This document shows, piece by piece, positions 8,340 to 16,278 of a stretch of 64,000 nucleotides of DNA. The stretch comes from JAHQVI01 sp963749875 (GTDB lineage Bacteria > Pseudomonadota > Alphaproteobacteria > Rhizobiales > Rhodomicrobiaceae), in NCBI GenBank assembly GCA_963749875.1, contig CAVVOX010000005.1, forward strand, positions 186,001-250,000, given 5' to 3'. Positions within the stretch are counted from its first letter, which is position 1, and each line of letters opens with the position of its first letter. The notes beneath the pieces are model-generated. The model was not told where the DNA came from. It made no database searches and worked only from the letters and a program-made list of their open reading frames with translations. The translations under genes were made by a program, and so were the position numbers.

Positions 8340-8633
8340 TCAGGTCGGACCGTCGGACGCCGCCGACATGCGCATGGAGGTGAGCTCCTCCTCGACCTCG
8401 CCCAGCTCCTCCAGGATTTTCAGTGTCGCGGCTGCTTCGGCCTCATCGATACAACTCATGGCGAAGCCGACATGCACCAACACCCAGTCGCCCACACAGT
8501 CTTCGACGGCATGATCGTCGGTGACGACGCAGGTTAGGTTGACCTCGCGCCGCACGCCCGACACATCGACAATGCCGAGCGCGTTTTCAGGGTCCGAGAT
8601 CGAAACGATCTGCCCGGGAATGCCTAAGCACAT
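8340..8633 (-). CDS. hypC: HypC/HybG-family hydrogenase maturation chaperone
   Basis: 97 aa. Begins MCLGIPGQI; the Cys after the initiator Met is the invariant residue that binds the Fe(CN)2CO precursor with HypD and delivers it to the large subunit. The beta-barrel body (VVTDDHAVEDCVGDWVLVHVGFAMSCIDEAEA) matches the family. Last gene of the hydrogenase operon. No hypA, B, D, E or F is in the window, so the rest of the maturation set must be elsewhere. Confidence 0.92.
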   Translation of the reverse strand: MCLGIPGQIVSISDPENALGIVDVSGVRREVNLTCVVTDDHAVEDCVGDWVLVHVGFAMSCIDEAEAAATLKILEELGEVEEELTSMRMSAASDGPT

Positions 8634-8642
8634 AGCGCCAGC

Positions 8643-8750
8643 CTACATCGACCGAATTCGAAGATATCGAACAATATCGCGCAGATTACTGATGATCAGT
8701 AGTGCGATCAAGACTGCCACGATAATCCAGAAGATCTCCCAACCGCTCAT
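8643..8750 (-). CDS. 35-aa single-helix membrane protein in the hydrogenase operon
   Basis: ATG at 8750-8748, stop TAG at 8645-8643. The product begins MSGWEIFWIIVAVLIALLI and ends in a short basic tail with RYLRIRSM. A perfect AGGAGG precedes the start at normal spacing, so it is very likely translated. It has one hydrophobic helix (about residues 5-21). From memory it resembles small proteins called DUF6893. It sits between the protease and hypC genes on the same strand with gaps of about 10 bp, which makes it an operon member. It may anchor or assemble the soluble enzyme at the membrane; that role is a guess. Confidence 0.75.
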   Translation of the reverse strand: MSGWEIFWIIVAVLIALLIISNLRDIVRYLRIRSM

Positions 8751-8763
8751 AGCGTGCCTCCTT

Positions 8764-9297
8764 TCAATGCGCCTGTTGTTCTTCAAAAGATGAGCTGCTT
8801 GGCAGCTCATGACCCAACATCTCTGCGATCAGGCGCTCGACAATCGTGATCGCTTCATCGACCGCGGCCGCAACCGGCTCGCTCAGGCCCATCGCACCGG
8901 TTTCCTCATCGCCGAGCGTGGCCGGTTCGCAGGCGACCAGCAAGATCCGCCCGCAGCCACCGCCGAGCGCGGCGACAAGCGCCAGCACTTTTGCCGGATC
9001 GAGATTATGCAGCTCGACAAACACGCCCTCCGGCGGAAGCGCATCGGGCGAAGGTTGATCCGGTTCGATGACGGAGATGGTGCCGGGTGCATGATTGCGC
9101 TGGGCCGCATCGACCAAAATCGCAGCGTCATAGTCGTCGAGCAGCGCATAGGTCAGGTCGATACCGCGAATACCGAAATCGACGATCCTGACGCCGTCGG
9201 GATGCGGCCTTCGAGCCAGACGCTGAGCAACCTCCACGCCGAACGCATCGTCGCCCTTGAAAATATTGCCGATGCCCGCGACGAGAATTTTGGTCAT
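8764..9297 (-). CDS. [NiFe] hydrogenase maturation protease (HyaD/HupD type)
   Basis: 177 aa. GIGNIFKGDDAFGVEVAQRL at the N-terminus, ILVDAAQ near residue 60 and ELHNLD near residue 94 supply the acidic and histidine Ni-sensing ligands of this peptidase family. It would cut the C-terminal tail of the large subunit after the last active-site His (27 residues here). The start overlaps the stop of the upstream 450-aa gene by ATGA. A serine-rich C-terminal end (ELPSSSSF) is extra. Confidence 0.88.
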   Translation of the reverse strand: MTKILVAGIGNIFKGDDAFGVEVAQRLARRPHPDGVRIVDFGIRGIDLTYALLDDYDAAILVDAAQRNHAPGTISVIEPDQPSPDALPPEGVFVELHNLDPAKVLALVAALGGGCGRILLVACEPATLGDEETGAMGLSEPVAAAVDEAITIVERLIAEMLGHELPSSSSFEEQQAH

Positions 9298-10646
9298 GCC
9301 GATGCGTCCTCGTCAACGGGTTCGAGTTCCTCGGGCGAGAAGAAGAAGCGGTGGCCCGGCATCCGGTCAAGGCCGAATTCGCGGCCGGGATCGGCATCGA
9401 GCACCACCGCGATGTGCACCTTGTCCTCGAAATCGCGCTCGATCGCTTCGATCACAGCCAGCTCGTCTTTCAGAACGATGTCCATGACATCGCCTCCCGC
9501 CTTGGGACGAAGCCGGACGCGATCGCCGATCTTCAGATCCCGGCCGCCGAGATGCAGGAAGGCGAGTTCCGGCTTGACCGCTGCTGCCGGCCCCCGTCCG
9601 GATGCAAAATGCGGGTTGCGCAGCGTGCCGTGCAGCCTCTCCATGTCAGCCGCGGTCAGGCCTTCGGTCCGCTCAAGCAGCGCGCGGGCGCGCGGATCGG
9701 CCGCCGCCATCTCGCGCTTCTCCTCATCCGTCATCGCAAGGATGCGGAGTGTCAGGATCTCGTCGATTTCAGTTGCATCGAACAGATCGCCCGGACTTTC
9801 AGGCGCAACCTGCGGATAGTCGTAGAGAATGATTGGCGACGAGAGCACCGTGTTCGTTGCGCCTTCCTCCCCGGCCATCACCGGCCAGGTCCCCTGATTT
9901 TCGCAAGCCGCCGCCACATCCTCAAGCTCCGTAGGCGGATCGAGCAGGGAGATGAACGCGCCGCCGCGGGCGCCCAATATGGTGTGGGTGGAGGCGAAGG
10001 CGCGCCACTGGGCGTCGGCCTGATCGGCGGACGGCGTCGTGTCGAACGGCGTCAGGTTTTCGATGCGAACCGTCAGGCGGAAGACGGCCGGCGCGACCTC
10101 CGTGGCTCCGATCGTGAGCGCACCCTCCAGCGTCGCACTCTCGCGGATCAGCAGGCCGGCGATGAGCCCGTCCGCCTCCCGAAGCGGCTCCAAAGCGCGC
10201 CGGCTCTCAAAGCGGAACGGGACGCGTCTGGCTTCGCCCGTGATTTCCGCGATCGTCAGCCCTGGCGCGTTGACATCCCGCTCGACCGCTTCTTCCCAGG
10301 CATGGAACACCTCTCCGCCGATCTCCAGCGAGGCGACCTTGCTGAACGCCGGCTCCCCATCGGCAGGCAGATCCGCAATCGGCGCGGGCAGGGCTCCGAC
10401 CTCCCGCCTGACGAGCTGGAGGAAGCGCACCACCACCTCGATCTCCGTCTCGGAACCGCCGCGAACCAGGCATTCGGTCTGCATTACCGAAGCGCAGCTT
10501 TCATCCGCAGCCGCATAGGCGCTCGGATAAACGCCGCCGAATGTCCAGCGCTGCCGGTTCTTCACGCTCGATGGCCGGTAGGGATAGAGGATGTAGCCCT
10601 CATAGAGCACGGCATTGACGATCGCTTCGACGCGCGAGAGGTTCAT
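9294..10646 (-). CDS. Hydrogenase-associated protein of unknown function, 450 aa
   Basis: No enzyme motif recognised. It starts MNLSRVEAIVNAVLYEGYILYPYRPSSVKN, has no signal peptide or membrane helix, and ends in a region that looks like a small beta barrel (LKIGDRVRLRPKAGGDVMDI, about residues 370-400). From memory, similar proteins are regular members of group 1h hydrogenase operons, so a role in assembly or complex formation is likely. ATGA overlaps join it to the genes on both sides. Confidence 0.75.
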   Translation of the reverse strand: MNLSRVEAIVNAVLYEGYILYPYRPSSVKNRQRWTFGGVYPSAYAAADESCASVMQTECLVRGGSETEIEVVVRFLQLVRREVGALPAPIADLPADGEPAFSKVASLEIGGEVFHAWEEAVERDVNAPGLTIAEITGEARRVPFRFESRRALEPLREADGLIAGLLIRESATLEGALTIGATEVAPAVFRLTVRIENLTPFDTTPSADQADAQWRAFASTHTILGARGGAFISLLDPPTELEDVAAACENQGTWPVMAGEEGATNTVLSSPIILYDYPQVAPESPGDLFDATEIDEILTLRILAMTDEEKREMAAADPRARALLERTEGLTAADMERLHGTLRNPHFASGRGPAAAVKPELAFLHLGGRDLKIGDRVRLRPKAGGDVMDIVLKDELAVIEAIERDFEDKVHIAVVLDADPGREFGLDRMPGHRFFFSPEELEPVDEDASA

Positions 10647-11299
10647 GAGAGGCTCTCCTCGCGCTGCCGGTCGAGAAGCGCGCGCAGCGTCTGCTCCCAG
10701 CTGGTGAAGCCTTCCCGGCGTTTGAACCGGTAGATCTCGTCGAACAGATCGCGCTCGATGCGCAGCCAGGCGCTCGCCGGGTAATAATGGTCCATCATGC
10801 CCTGCCAGACGCCGACCGGCAGGCGATACTCGGCCTCCTTGCTCCAGGGGATGTGGCCCATCTGCAGGGTGCCACCAGCGTCGCGATAGAAAACGGTGCC
10901 GCTGAACAGCAGCGTCAGCGGCACCTCGCCAGCTTCGAGGCCATAGAAATATTTGGTCGCCGCGACGTTGAAGTCGAAACTGCAGGGAACGGGCAGATCG
11001 ACCAGCCGTTCAGGTTCCCCCTCGAAAGCGGGAACCTGAACCGCCGCATGCGTCCAGAGCATACTGCGGAGCGTGTCGTCCCAGCGCGGCGCCTCGCCGA
11101 AGAGCTCGCTGAGGCGCTCTTGCTCCTCGGCCGAATAGCGCCGCCGTGTCGCCTCGATGCGAAGCTGGCAAGTCAGCATGACATTCTGCACCGCCGTCTC
11201 GGGCACGGCATTGGCAAGCCGCAGCTTGAACAACAGCGTCGGCGCTGCGGCAAAGCGCTCAATGTCCACGCCCTCGACTGTGAAATGCAGATCAGCCAT
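10643..11299 (-). CDS. DUF6084-type protein of the group 1h hydrogenase operon
   Basis: 218 aa from the ATG at 11299 (MADLHFTVEGVDIERFAAAP). The frame stays open 31 codons further upstream, but that part overlaps the preceding gene out of frame, while the start at 11299 gives the usual short overlap. Soluble, no known catalytic motif; PCSFDFNVAATKYFYGLEAGEVPL and IPWSKEAEYRLPVGVWQGMMD are prominent. From memory this family (DUF6084) occurs next to hhySL in actinobacteria. Likely an accessory or structural factor. Confidence 0.75.
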   Translation of the reverse strand: MADLHFTVEGVDIERFAAAPTLLFKLRLANAVPETAVQNVMLTCQLRIEATRRRYSAEEQERLSELFGEAPRWDDTLRSMLWTHAAVQVPAFEGEPERLVDLPVPCSFDFNVAATKYFYGLEAGEVPLTLLFSGTVFYRDAGGTLQMGHIPWSKEAEYRLPVGVWQGMMDHYYPASAWLRIERDLFDEIYRFKRREGFTSWEQTLRALLDRQREESLS

Positions 11300-11963
11300 G
11301 ACGGGCGGTCCCGGACGCAATGCGCCTCTGCCGAAGATCATCGAAGAAGCCATCAATCGCCGCCCAAGCCTCGCTGCCGCCGGACACGCCATGCCAATGT
11401 TTGCGGATCAGGCCGACGAGCACGTAGCAGCGATCGATCGGCACACGGAAATAATCGCGCGCGCCATTCACGCGATTGACCAGGAGCGCCTCGACATCGG
11501 GCTCAAGCGCTGCCAGCACCGGATTGTTCGAGACGAGCCCGGACCAGGCGGCAAGATCGAGCAGCGATTCCGTCGGGCCGGCGGGACCCGGATAGAACGA
11601 GACGACGCGATCTTCCGCCGCGCTGCGGAAAAAGAAGGCAAGGCCGATCGGGATGCCGAAAGCGTCCCATTCGACATCGCTCAGATGGAAGTCTTCGAGC
11701 CTCTCCGCCTCTTCGGGGACCCGCCGGTACTTATTGTCGGCGCGATTGCCGAGCAGCAGGGCGCAGCCGCGGCAGACACAGAGCAGACGCCGGCTGGCCG
11801 GTTCGGCCAGATGCGGGTGATCATGGGCGATCGGCGCGGCGCAAAGCTCGCAATATTCGTCCGCCGCCGCCTGCGGACCGCGCATGAAACGTTGCAGCTT
11901 GGCGACCCAGTTGCCCGCCTGAACACTTGTCATGGTGGTCCCGGCGTCCACAGCCCCAATCAC
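11292..11963 (-). CDS. DUF5947-type protein with two cysteine pairs
   Basis: 223 aa from a GTG start that overlaps the stop of the NifU-like gene (GTGA). CELC near residue 38 and CVCRGC near residue 62 form a likely Zn or Fe-S site. The rest (AFFFRSAAEDRVVSFYPGPAGPTES) has no known catalytic motif. From memory it matches DUF5947, a conserved partner of group 1h hydrogenases. Could be a rubredoxin-like assembly factor; function is not known. A second in-frame ATG lies at residue 11. Confidence 0.75.
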   Translation of the reverse strand: MIGAVDAGTTMTSVQAGNWVAKLQRFMRGPQAAADEYCELCAAPIAHDHPHLAEPASRRLLCVCRGCALLLGNRADNKYRRVPEEAERLEDFHLSDVEWDAFGIPIGLAFFFRSAAEDRVVSFYPGPAGPTESLLDLAAWSGLVSNNPVLAALEPDVEALLVNRVNGARDYFRVPIDRCYVLVGLIRKHWHGVSGGSEAWAAIDGFFDDLRQRRIASGTARHG

Positions 11964-12494
11964 TCCGCCGCGTGACTGACAGCGGCACGTTCAAAGCCGA
12001 GCCCATCGATCAGAACCTGCTCGACATCTGGCGCCGCCTCCACGATGGTGGCCTCGATTTCGCTCGGCAGCGACCAAAGCATCGGCGCCTTCAGCCCCGG
12101 CGCGTCGGTTCCGTGGAGGCGAAGCCGCACCGTCCCGTCGGCGATCTCGACGATCTCGACACGCAGGCCATGCACGCCGAGATGCGGCCTCAGCCGTTCG
12201 ACAGCCTGCCGGACTTCTGGTCTGCAGATCCTCGGGATGCAGGCCGTGCAGGAGCAGCATGGCCCGCACCCGCTCATCCGCTACCAGCCGGGCGAGAATG
12301 GCGTCGCCTCCATCGGCCCTGGTCACGATCGTCATCAAGCTTGCAAGCCCGACCCCGTGCAGATCGAGCACCAGCGAGACCAGCTCGCGCGCCGACGCGC
12401 CGGCCGAGGAATCGGGATGCGTAGCGAGTTCCCCGATCAGGTCCTCAAGCCGGCGCAGAGCGGCATCAAGCTCGTCCTTCTCAGGACTAGTCAT
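11960..12494 (-). pseudogene. NifU-domain protein of the hydrogenase operon, broken by one frame change
   Basis: The ATG at 12494 overlaps the hhyL stop by 8 bases. The first frame gives about 88 residues (MTSPEKDELDAALRRLEDLIG...LLLHGLHPEDLQ). The homologous continuation (RPEVRQAVERLRPHLGVHGLRVEI... to ...QVLIDGLGFERA) is in the +1 frame from about 12227 to 11960. Removing one base near 12226-12232 rejoins them into a protein of about 177 aa. The usual NifU C-terminal CxxC is not visible. Either a sequence error or a real lesion; the overlaps on both sides suggest the gene was intact until recently. Confidence 0.75.
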
Positions 12495-14298
12495 GGCCGT
12501 GGCCGTCGCGGCCGACGCCGAACATCGGCGAATGCGTCGTCTCGATCGTCTTGCCGTCGCCGACATACATATGCACGCCGCAAGGCAGGCACGGGTCGAA
12601 ACTGCGCACCGCGCGCATGATATCGATGCCCTTGAAGTTGTCCGGGCCGTTCTCCTCGAAGATCGGCGTGTCCTTGATGGCGTCTTCGTAGGGGCCGAGC
12701 GTTCCGTAAATATCGCGCGGCGTGCCGTTCCAGGGGGTCGGCGGATAGGGGTGATAATTGGCGATCTTGCCGCCGCGGATCACCAGATGGTGCGAAAGCA
12801 CGCCCCGCACGGCCTCATGGAAACCGCAGCCGATCGCCTCATCGGGTACGTTGAAGTCGGTCCAGGTATCCGTGCGGCCGGCTTGCAGCTCGGCAAGCGC
12901 CTGCTCTGTGAAATAGAGCGCCGCGGCGGCCGAATACGCCTGGAAATAGGTCCGGGCGCGGTCGCGCTCAATGGCGTTCGACCATTTCGGGACATTCCAT
13001 TTAAAGCTGACTTCTGGCTTCAGCGCCGTCTTGGGAAGATTGATGACGACGCCGTCGCCGGTCGCCTTGACATATCCCATGTCGACGATCCCGGCCAAAG
13101 CTGTCGCCCAAAGCCGGGCGAAGGCGCCGCCGCCAGTGTCGAGCGCCAGATGGTCGCCGGTCCGCTTGTCGAGCCAGCGCGGGCACATCACCCAGGAATA
13201 TTTGCCGTCGAAATTGCGCTTCTGCGGACGCGGGATCGTCGTCTGGTTCCAGGGGTGCTTCTTATCGATCGGATTGCCGAGAGGATCGTTTTTAACGAAG
13301 GTTTCGCCCTCATCCCAATCGTCATAGAAGGAGTGGCCGAGCAGAATCCGGATATTCAGATTGATGTCGACGAGGTCGGTCGTGACCAGCTCGCCGTCGA
13401 CGACGACGCCTGGCGTCACATACATCGCCCGGCCCCAATCGGTCATGGTCTTGTAGTTGTAGTCGCAGACATCCGGGTCCTGGAACGAGCCCCAGCAGCC
13501 GAGCAGGATGCGGCGGCGGCCGACCTCCTCATAGCCCGGCAGCGCGTCGTAGAAGAAATCGAACAGATCGTCGTGCAGCGGCACGCATTTCTTCATGAAT
13601 TCGCAATAGCGCATCAGCCGGGTGAGATAGTCGGTGAAAAGCTGCATGGTCGGCACCGTGCCGACGCCGCCAGGATAGAGCGTGGACGGATGCACATGCC
13701 GGCCTTCCATCAGGCAGAACATCTCGCGCGTATACCGGCTGACCTGCAGCGTTTCACGATAGAACTCGCCGGTGAACGGATTGAGCGCCGTCATGATCTC
13801 GGCGATGGTCCGGTAGCCGTGATCGGCCGCATGCGGCGCTTCGGTCGTCTTGGCGAGTTCCCAGACGCCGGGATTGGTCTCGCGCACCATCTTCTCGCAG
13901 AAATCCACGCCGACGAGATTGTCCTGAAAGATGTTGTGATCGAACATATATTCGGCGGCCTCGCCGAGATTGGTGATCCACTCGGCCATCGCCGGCGGCT
14001 TGATGCCATAGGCCATATTCTGAGCGTAGACGGAGCATGTGGCGTGGTTGTCGCCGCAAATGCCGCAAATCCGGCTGGTGATGAAATGGGCGTCGCGCGG
14101 GTCTTTGCCCTTCATGAATATAGAGTAGCCGCGGAAGATCGATGAGGTCGCGTGGCAGTCGGCGACGATGCGGTTGGCGAAGTCGATCTTGGTGTAGATG
14201 CCGAGGCTGCCGACGATCCGGGTGATCGGGTCCCAGTTCATTTCGACGATCTGCGACGGCTGGGTGGCGGGTGTACGGGTCGGTGCTTCGATGGACAT
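12487..14298 (-). CDS. hhyL: [NiFe] hydrogenase large subunit, group 1h/5 type
   Basis: 603 aa. The L1 motif RICGICGDNHATCS (Cys about 78 and 81) and L2 motif DPCLPCGVH (Cys about 570 and 573, His 576) supply the four Ni-Fe cysteines. A 27-residue tail follows His576 and should be removed by the maturation protease. Length and motifs match the oxygen-tolerant, high-affinity uptake hydrogenases (Hhy/Huc) that oxidise trace H2. No signal peptide, so cytosolic or membrane-attached. It lies 40 bp after the small subunit gene. All key residues are present. Confidence 0.93.
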   Translation of the reverse strand: MSIEAPTRTPATQPSQIVEMNWDPITRIVGSLGIYTKIDFANRIVADCHATSSIFRGYSIFMKGKDPRDAHFITSRICGICGDNHATCSVYAQNMAYGIKPPAMAEWITNLGEAAEYMFDHNIFQDNLVGVDFCEKMVRETNPGVWELAKTTEAPHAADHGYRTIAEIMTALNPFTGEFYRETLQVSRYTREMFCLMEGRHVHPSTLYPGGVGTVPTMQLFTDYLTRLMRYCEFMKKCVPLHDDLFDFFYDALPGYEEVGRRRILLGCWGSFQDPDVCDYNYKTMTDWGRAMYVTPGVVVDGELVTTDLVDINLNIRILLGHSFYDDWDEGETFVKNDPLGNPIDKKHPWNQTTIPRPQKRNFDGKYSWVMCPRWLDKRTGDHLALDTGGGAFARLWATALAGIVDMGYVKATGDGVVINLPKTALKPEVSFKWNVPKWSNAIERDRARTYFQAYSAAAALYFTEQALAELQAGRTDTWTDFNVPDEAIGCGFHEAVRGVLSHHLVIRGGKIANYHPYPPTPWNGTPRDIYGTLGPYEDAIKDTPIFEENGPDNFKGIDIMRAVRSFDPCLPCGVHMYVGDGKTIETTHSPMFGVGRDGHGHD

Positions 14299-14338
14299 GG
14301 CTGTCTCCGAAAAAGTGTTCCTTGCGGGAAGGCCTGAA

Positions 14339-15430
14339 TTAGCGTGGCGGACGATAACCGGTCGTCAGCTTCGGCCGGTTGTGGCGCCACTTCGGCTCGT
14401 CATTCAGCGCTGCAGTCGTCAAGGGACGCAGCGCCCGGATAAGCCAGCCATAAGGCTTGATGAGCGTCGAGGAGAGCGTTCCCCCAGGCGGCTCGTCCAT
14501 GAACGGCATGAATTTGTCGGGGAAGCCTGGCATGGTGCAGCCGATGCAGATCCCTCCCACATTCGGACAACCGCCAACGCCGTCCATCCAGCCGCGCTTG
14601 GGTACGTTGCACTGGACGGCGGGGCCCCAGCAGCCGATCTTCACCAGGCATTTCGGTGAGCCATATTCGTGGGTGAAGTCGCCGACCTCATAATAGCCGG
14701 CGCGGTCGCAGCCTTGGTGCACCGTCTTCTCGAACAGCCATTTCGGGCGTCCCGCCTCGTCGATCGGGATCATCGGAGCGAGCCCGGCGAGCTGCCGCAG
14801 AAGATAGAGCAGCGTTTCCATGAAATTATCGGGCTGAACCGGACAGCCGGGCACGTTCACGATCGGCAGGCCCGCCTTTGACTTCCAGTCCCACCCGAGA
14901 TAGTCGGCAACGCCCATGCAGCCGGTCGGATTGCCTTTCATGGCGTGGATGCCGCCATAGGCAGAGCAGGTGCCGGCCGTGACCACCCCCAGCGCTTTCG
15001 GCGCGAGACGGTCGAGCCACTGCGGAATGGTGATCGGATCGCCCGTATCGGGATCGCAGCCGAACGCCGCCCAATAGCCGTCCCCACTGATATTCTCATT
15101 GGGGATCGAGCCTTCCATCACCAGCACGAAATTCTCCAGCTCGCCCCGCGCCGCCGCATGGAAGGGCGCCATGAATTCGTCGCCGACCTCGTAGGCGAGC
15201 ACCGGATTGTGCAAATGGACCTTGGGAAGGCCGGGGATCGCGCCGAGCACGACCTCCTCGATACTGGGCTGGCTCGCGGCCGTAATGGAGACAGAGTTGC
15301 CGTCGCACCCAAGCCCCCCCGTGATCCAGAGGATGTGAACCTCGCTGATTTCGGGTTTATGCTCGGTCATCCTGCCGAGCTTGGGCTGCATTTTTCGCCC
15401 GTGCTCACCACGCTCTGCTGTAGCGGCCAT
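14339..15430 (-). CDS. hhyS: [NiFe] hydrogenase small subunit, group 1h/5 type
   Basis: 363 aa from the ATG at 15430, chosen because GGAGG stands 4 bases upstream and the preceding codons are not conserved-looking. WITGGLGCDGNSVSI (Cys42, Asp43) replaces the common CTGCS; in group 1h enzymes an Asp helps bind the proximal cluster. Further cluster ligands appear in GTCSAYGGI, VPGCPVQPD, CDRAGYYEVG, CLVKIGCWGP and GGICIGCTMPGFP. No twin-arginine signal, so not exported, as expected for this group. First gene of the operon. Confidence 0.93.
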   Translation of the reverse strand: MAATAERGEHGRKMQPKLGRMTEHKPEISEVHILWITGGLGCDGNSVSITAASQPSIEEVVLGAIPGLPKVHLHNPVLAYEVGDEFMAPFHAAARGELENFVLVMEGSIPNENISGDGYWAAFGCDPDTGDPITIPQWLDRLAPKALGVVTAGTCSAYGGIHAMKGNPTGCMGVADYLGWDWKSKAGLPIVNVPGCPVQPDNFMETLLYLLRQLAGLAPMIPIDEAGRPKWLFEKTVHQGCDRAGYYEVGDFTHEYGSPKCLVKIGCWGPAVQCNVPKRGWMDGVGGCPNVGGICIGCTMPGFPDKFMPFMDEPPGGTLSSTLIKPYGWLIRALRPLTTAALNDEPKWRHNRPKLTTGYRPPR

Positions 15431-16029
15431 GTTCGCCTCCCTATGATTTATATTTTGGCGGCGCTCCTCTCCCTCCTCATCAGAACACCACCAATTGCGT
15501 CCCCGCCGTCCACGCATTGCCCGTCAAAGAACAAAGCTGGGTGGCATGTCGTCTTAATTCGCGAAATTTCGGGAAATGCCGGTCCGCATCCGAGCAGAAC
15601 CGGTGCCTGAAGTCGGCATGTGCCGGCGGGTCCTGTCGGTGCGCACGAATCATCTCAGCTTACCCTGAGCAATATGAGCTTGTCGGGAGCTGCTTCTCGG
15701 CGTTCCCACCCATCGCACCAAGCTCGTTCTCCGCCGGACTAGGTTTTTTTAGCGATCCGGCGCCCATTGCAACGTTCCCCTTCACCGCCTGGGTAACAAA
15801 CCACCCCCCAGACACGTGAACCGATCTGTCAGGGATAATTGCAATGTGAAAACTAAGTTTATAGTCTGGGTCACGAATTCCGTTCGGTCAACCGGAATTT
15901 ACGGATAGGTGTGAAATATCGTCGCGTAATAAGCCGCCGCCGCCGCCAAACAATAATGGCGACGTTTCTTTGGCGCTTATCGTGTTTTGAATTTGCGAGG
16001 GCCGGAAGCGAAGAGCCGCCCGTCACCCG
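15431..16029. other. Intergenic region upstream of the hydrogenase operon
   Basis: About 600 bp between the hydrogenase small subunit start and the end of the acyl carrier protein gene. It must hold the hydrogenase promoter. No convincing gene, Fnr-type palindrome or strong sigma-70 or sigma-54 promoter could be picked out by eye. It is more AT-rich around 15830-15990 than the flanking genes. Confidence 0.5.
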
Positions 16030-16278
16030 TCAGGCGGAGCGTTTCGCCTGGAGATAGGCAACGGCGCCGTCAAGCGTGATCAGTTTCGGGTAGTCGAGTT
16101 CGGGGACGTTGACACCAAGGCGCTGGTCCATCGCCGTGATGAAATTCAGGAAGTCCATCGAGTCGATATCGAGCTCCTCGCGCAGATCGGCCGACGGATT
16201 GACTGTGCTCATATCGACCTCCGGCGCAATATTGCTCAGTTCCTCCAGGACGACGGCTCGAATATCGATATCGCTCAT
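16030..16278 (-). CDS. Acyl carrier protein
   Basis: 82 aa. The DIDSMDF motif places the phosphopantetheine serine at residue 40. Acidic helical protein of normal ACP size. Its start overlaps the stop of the E2 gene (ATGA), so it belongs to the acetate-CoA ligase/2-oxoacid dehydrogenase operon, not to a fatty acid synthesis cluster. A carrier protein as the last gene of such an operon suggests that an acyl group made by E2 or the ligase is passed to it. That link is inferred. Confidence 0.88.
   Translation of the reverse strand: MSDIDIRAVVLEELSNIAPEVDMSTVNPSADLREELDIDSMDFLNFITAMDQRLGVNVPELDYPKLITLDGAVAYLQAKRSA

Noticed and set aside
12259..14145. Long plus-strand open frame (628 codons) opposite the hydrogenase large subunit
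   Set aside because: It is antisense to an unambiguous conserved gene, lacks any family motif and reflects GC-rich codon structure. Similar long antisense frames occur opposite the E1alpha, acetate-CoA ligase, narG and narH genes.
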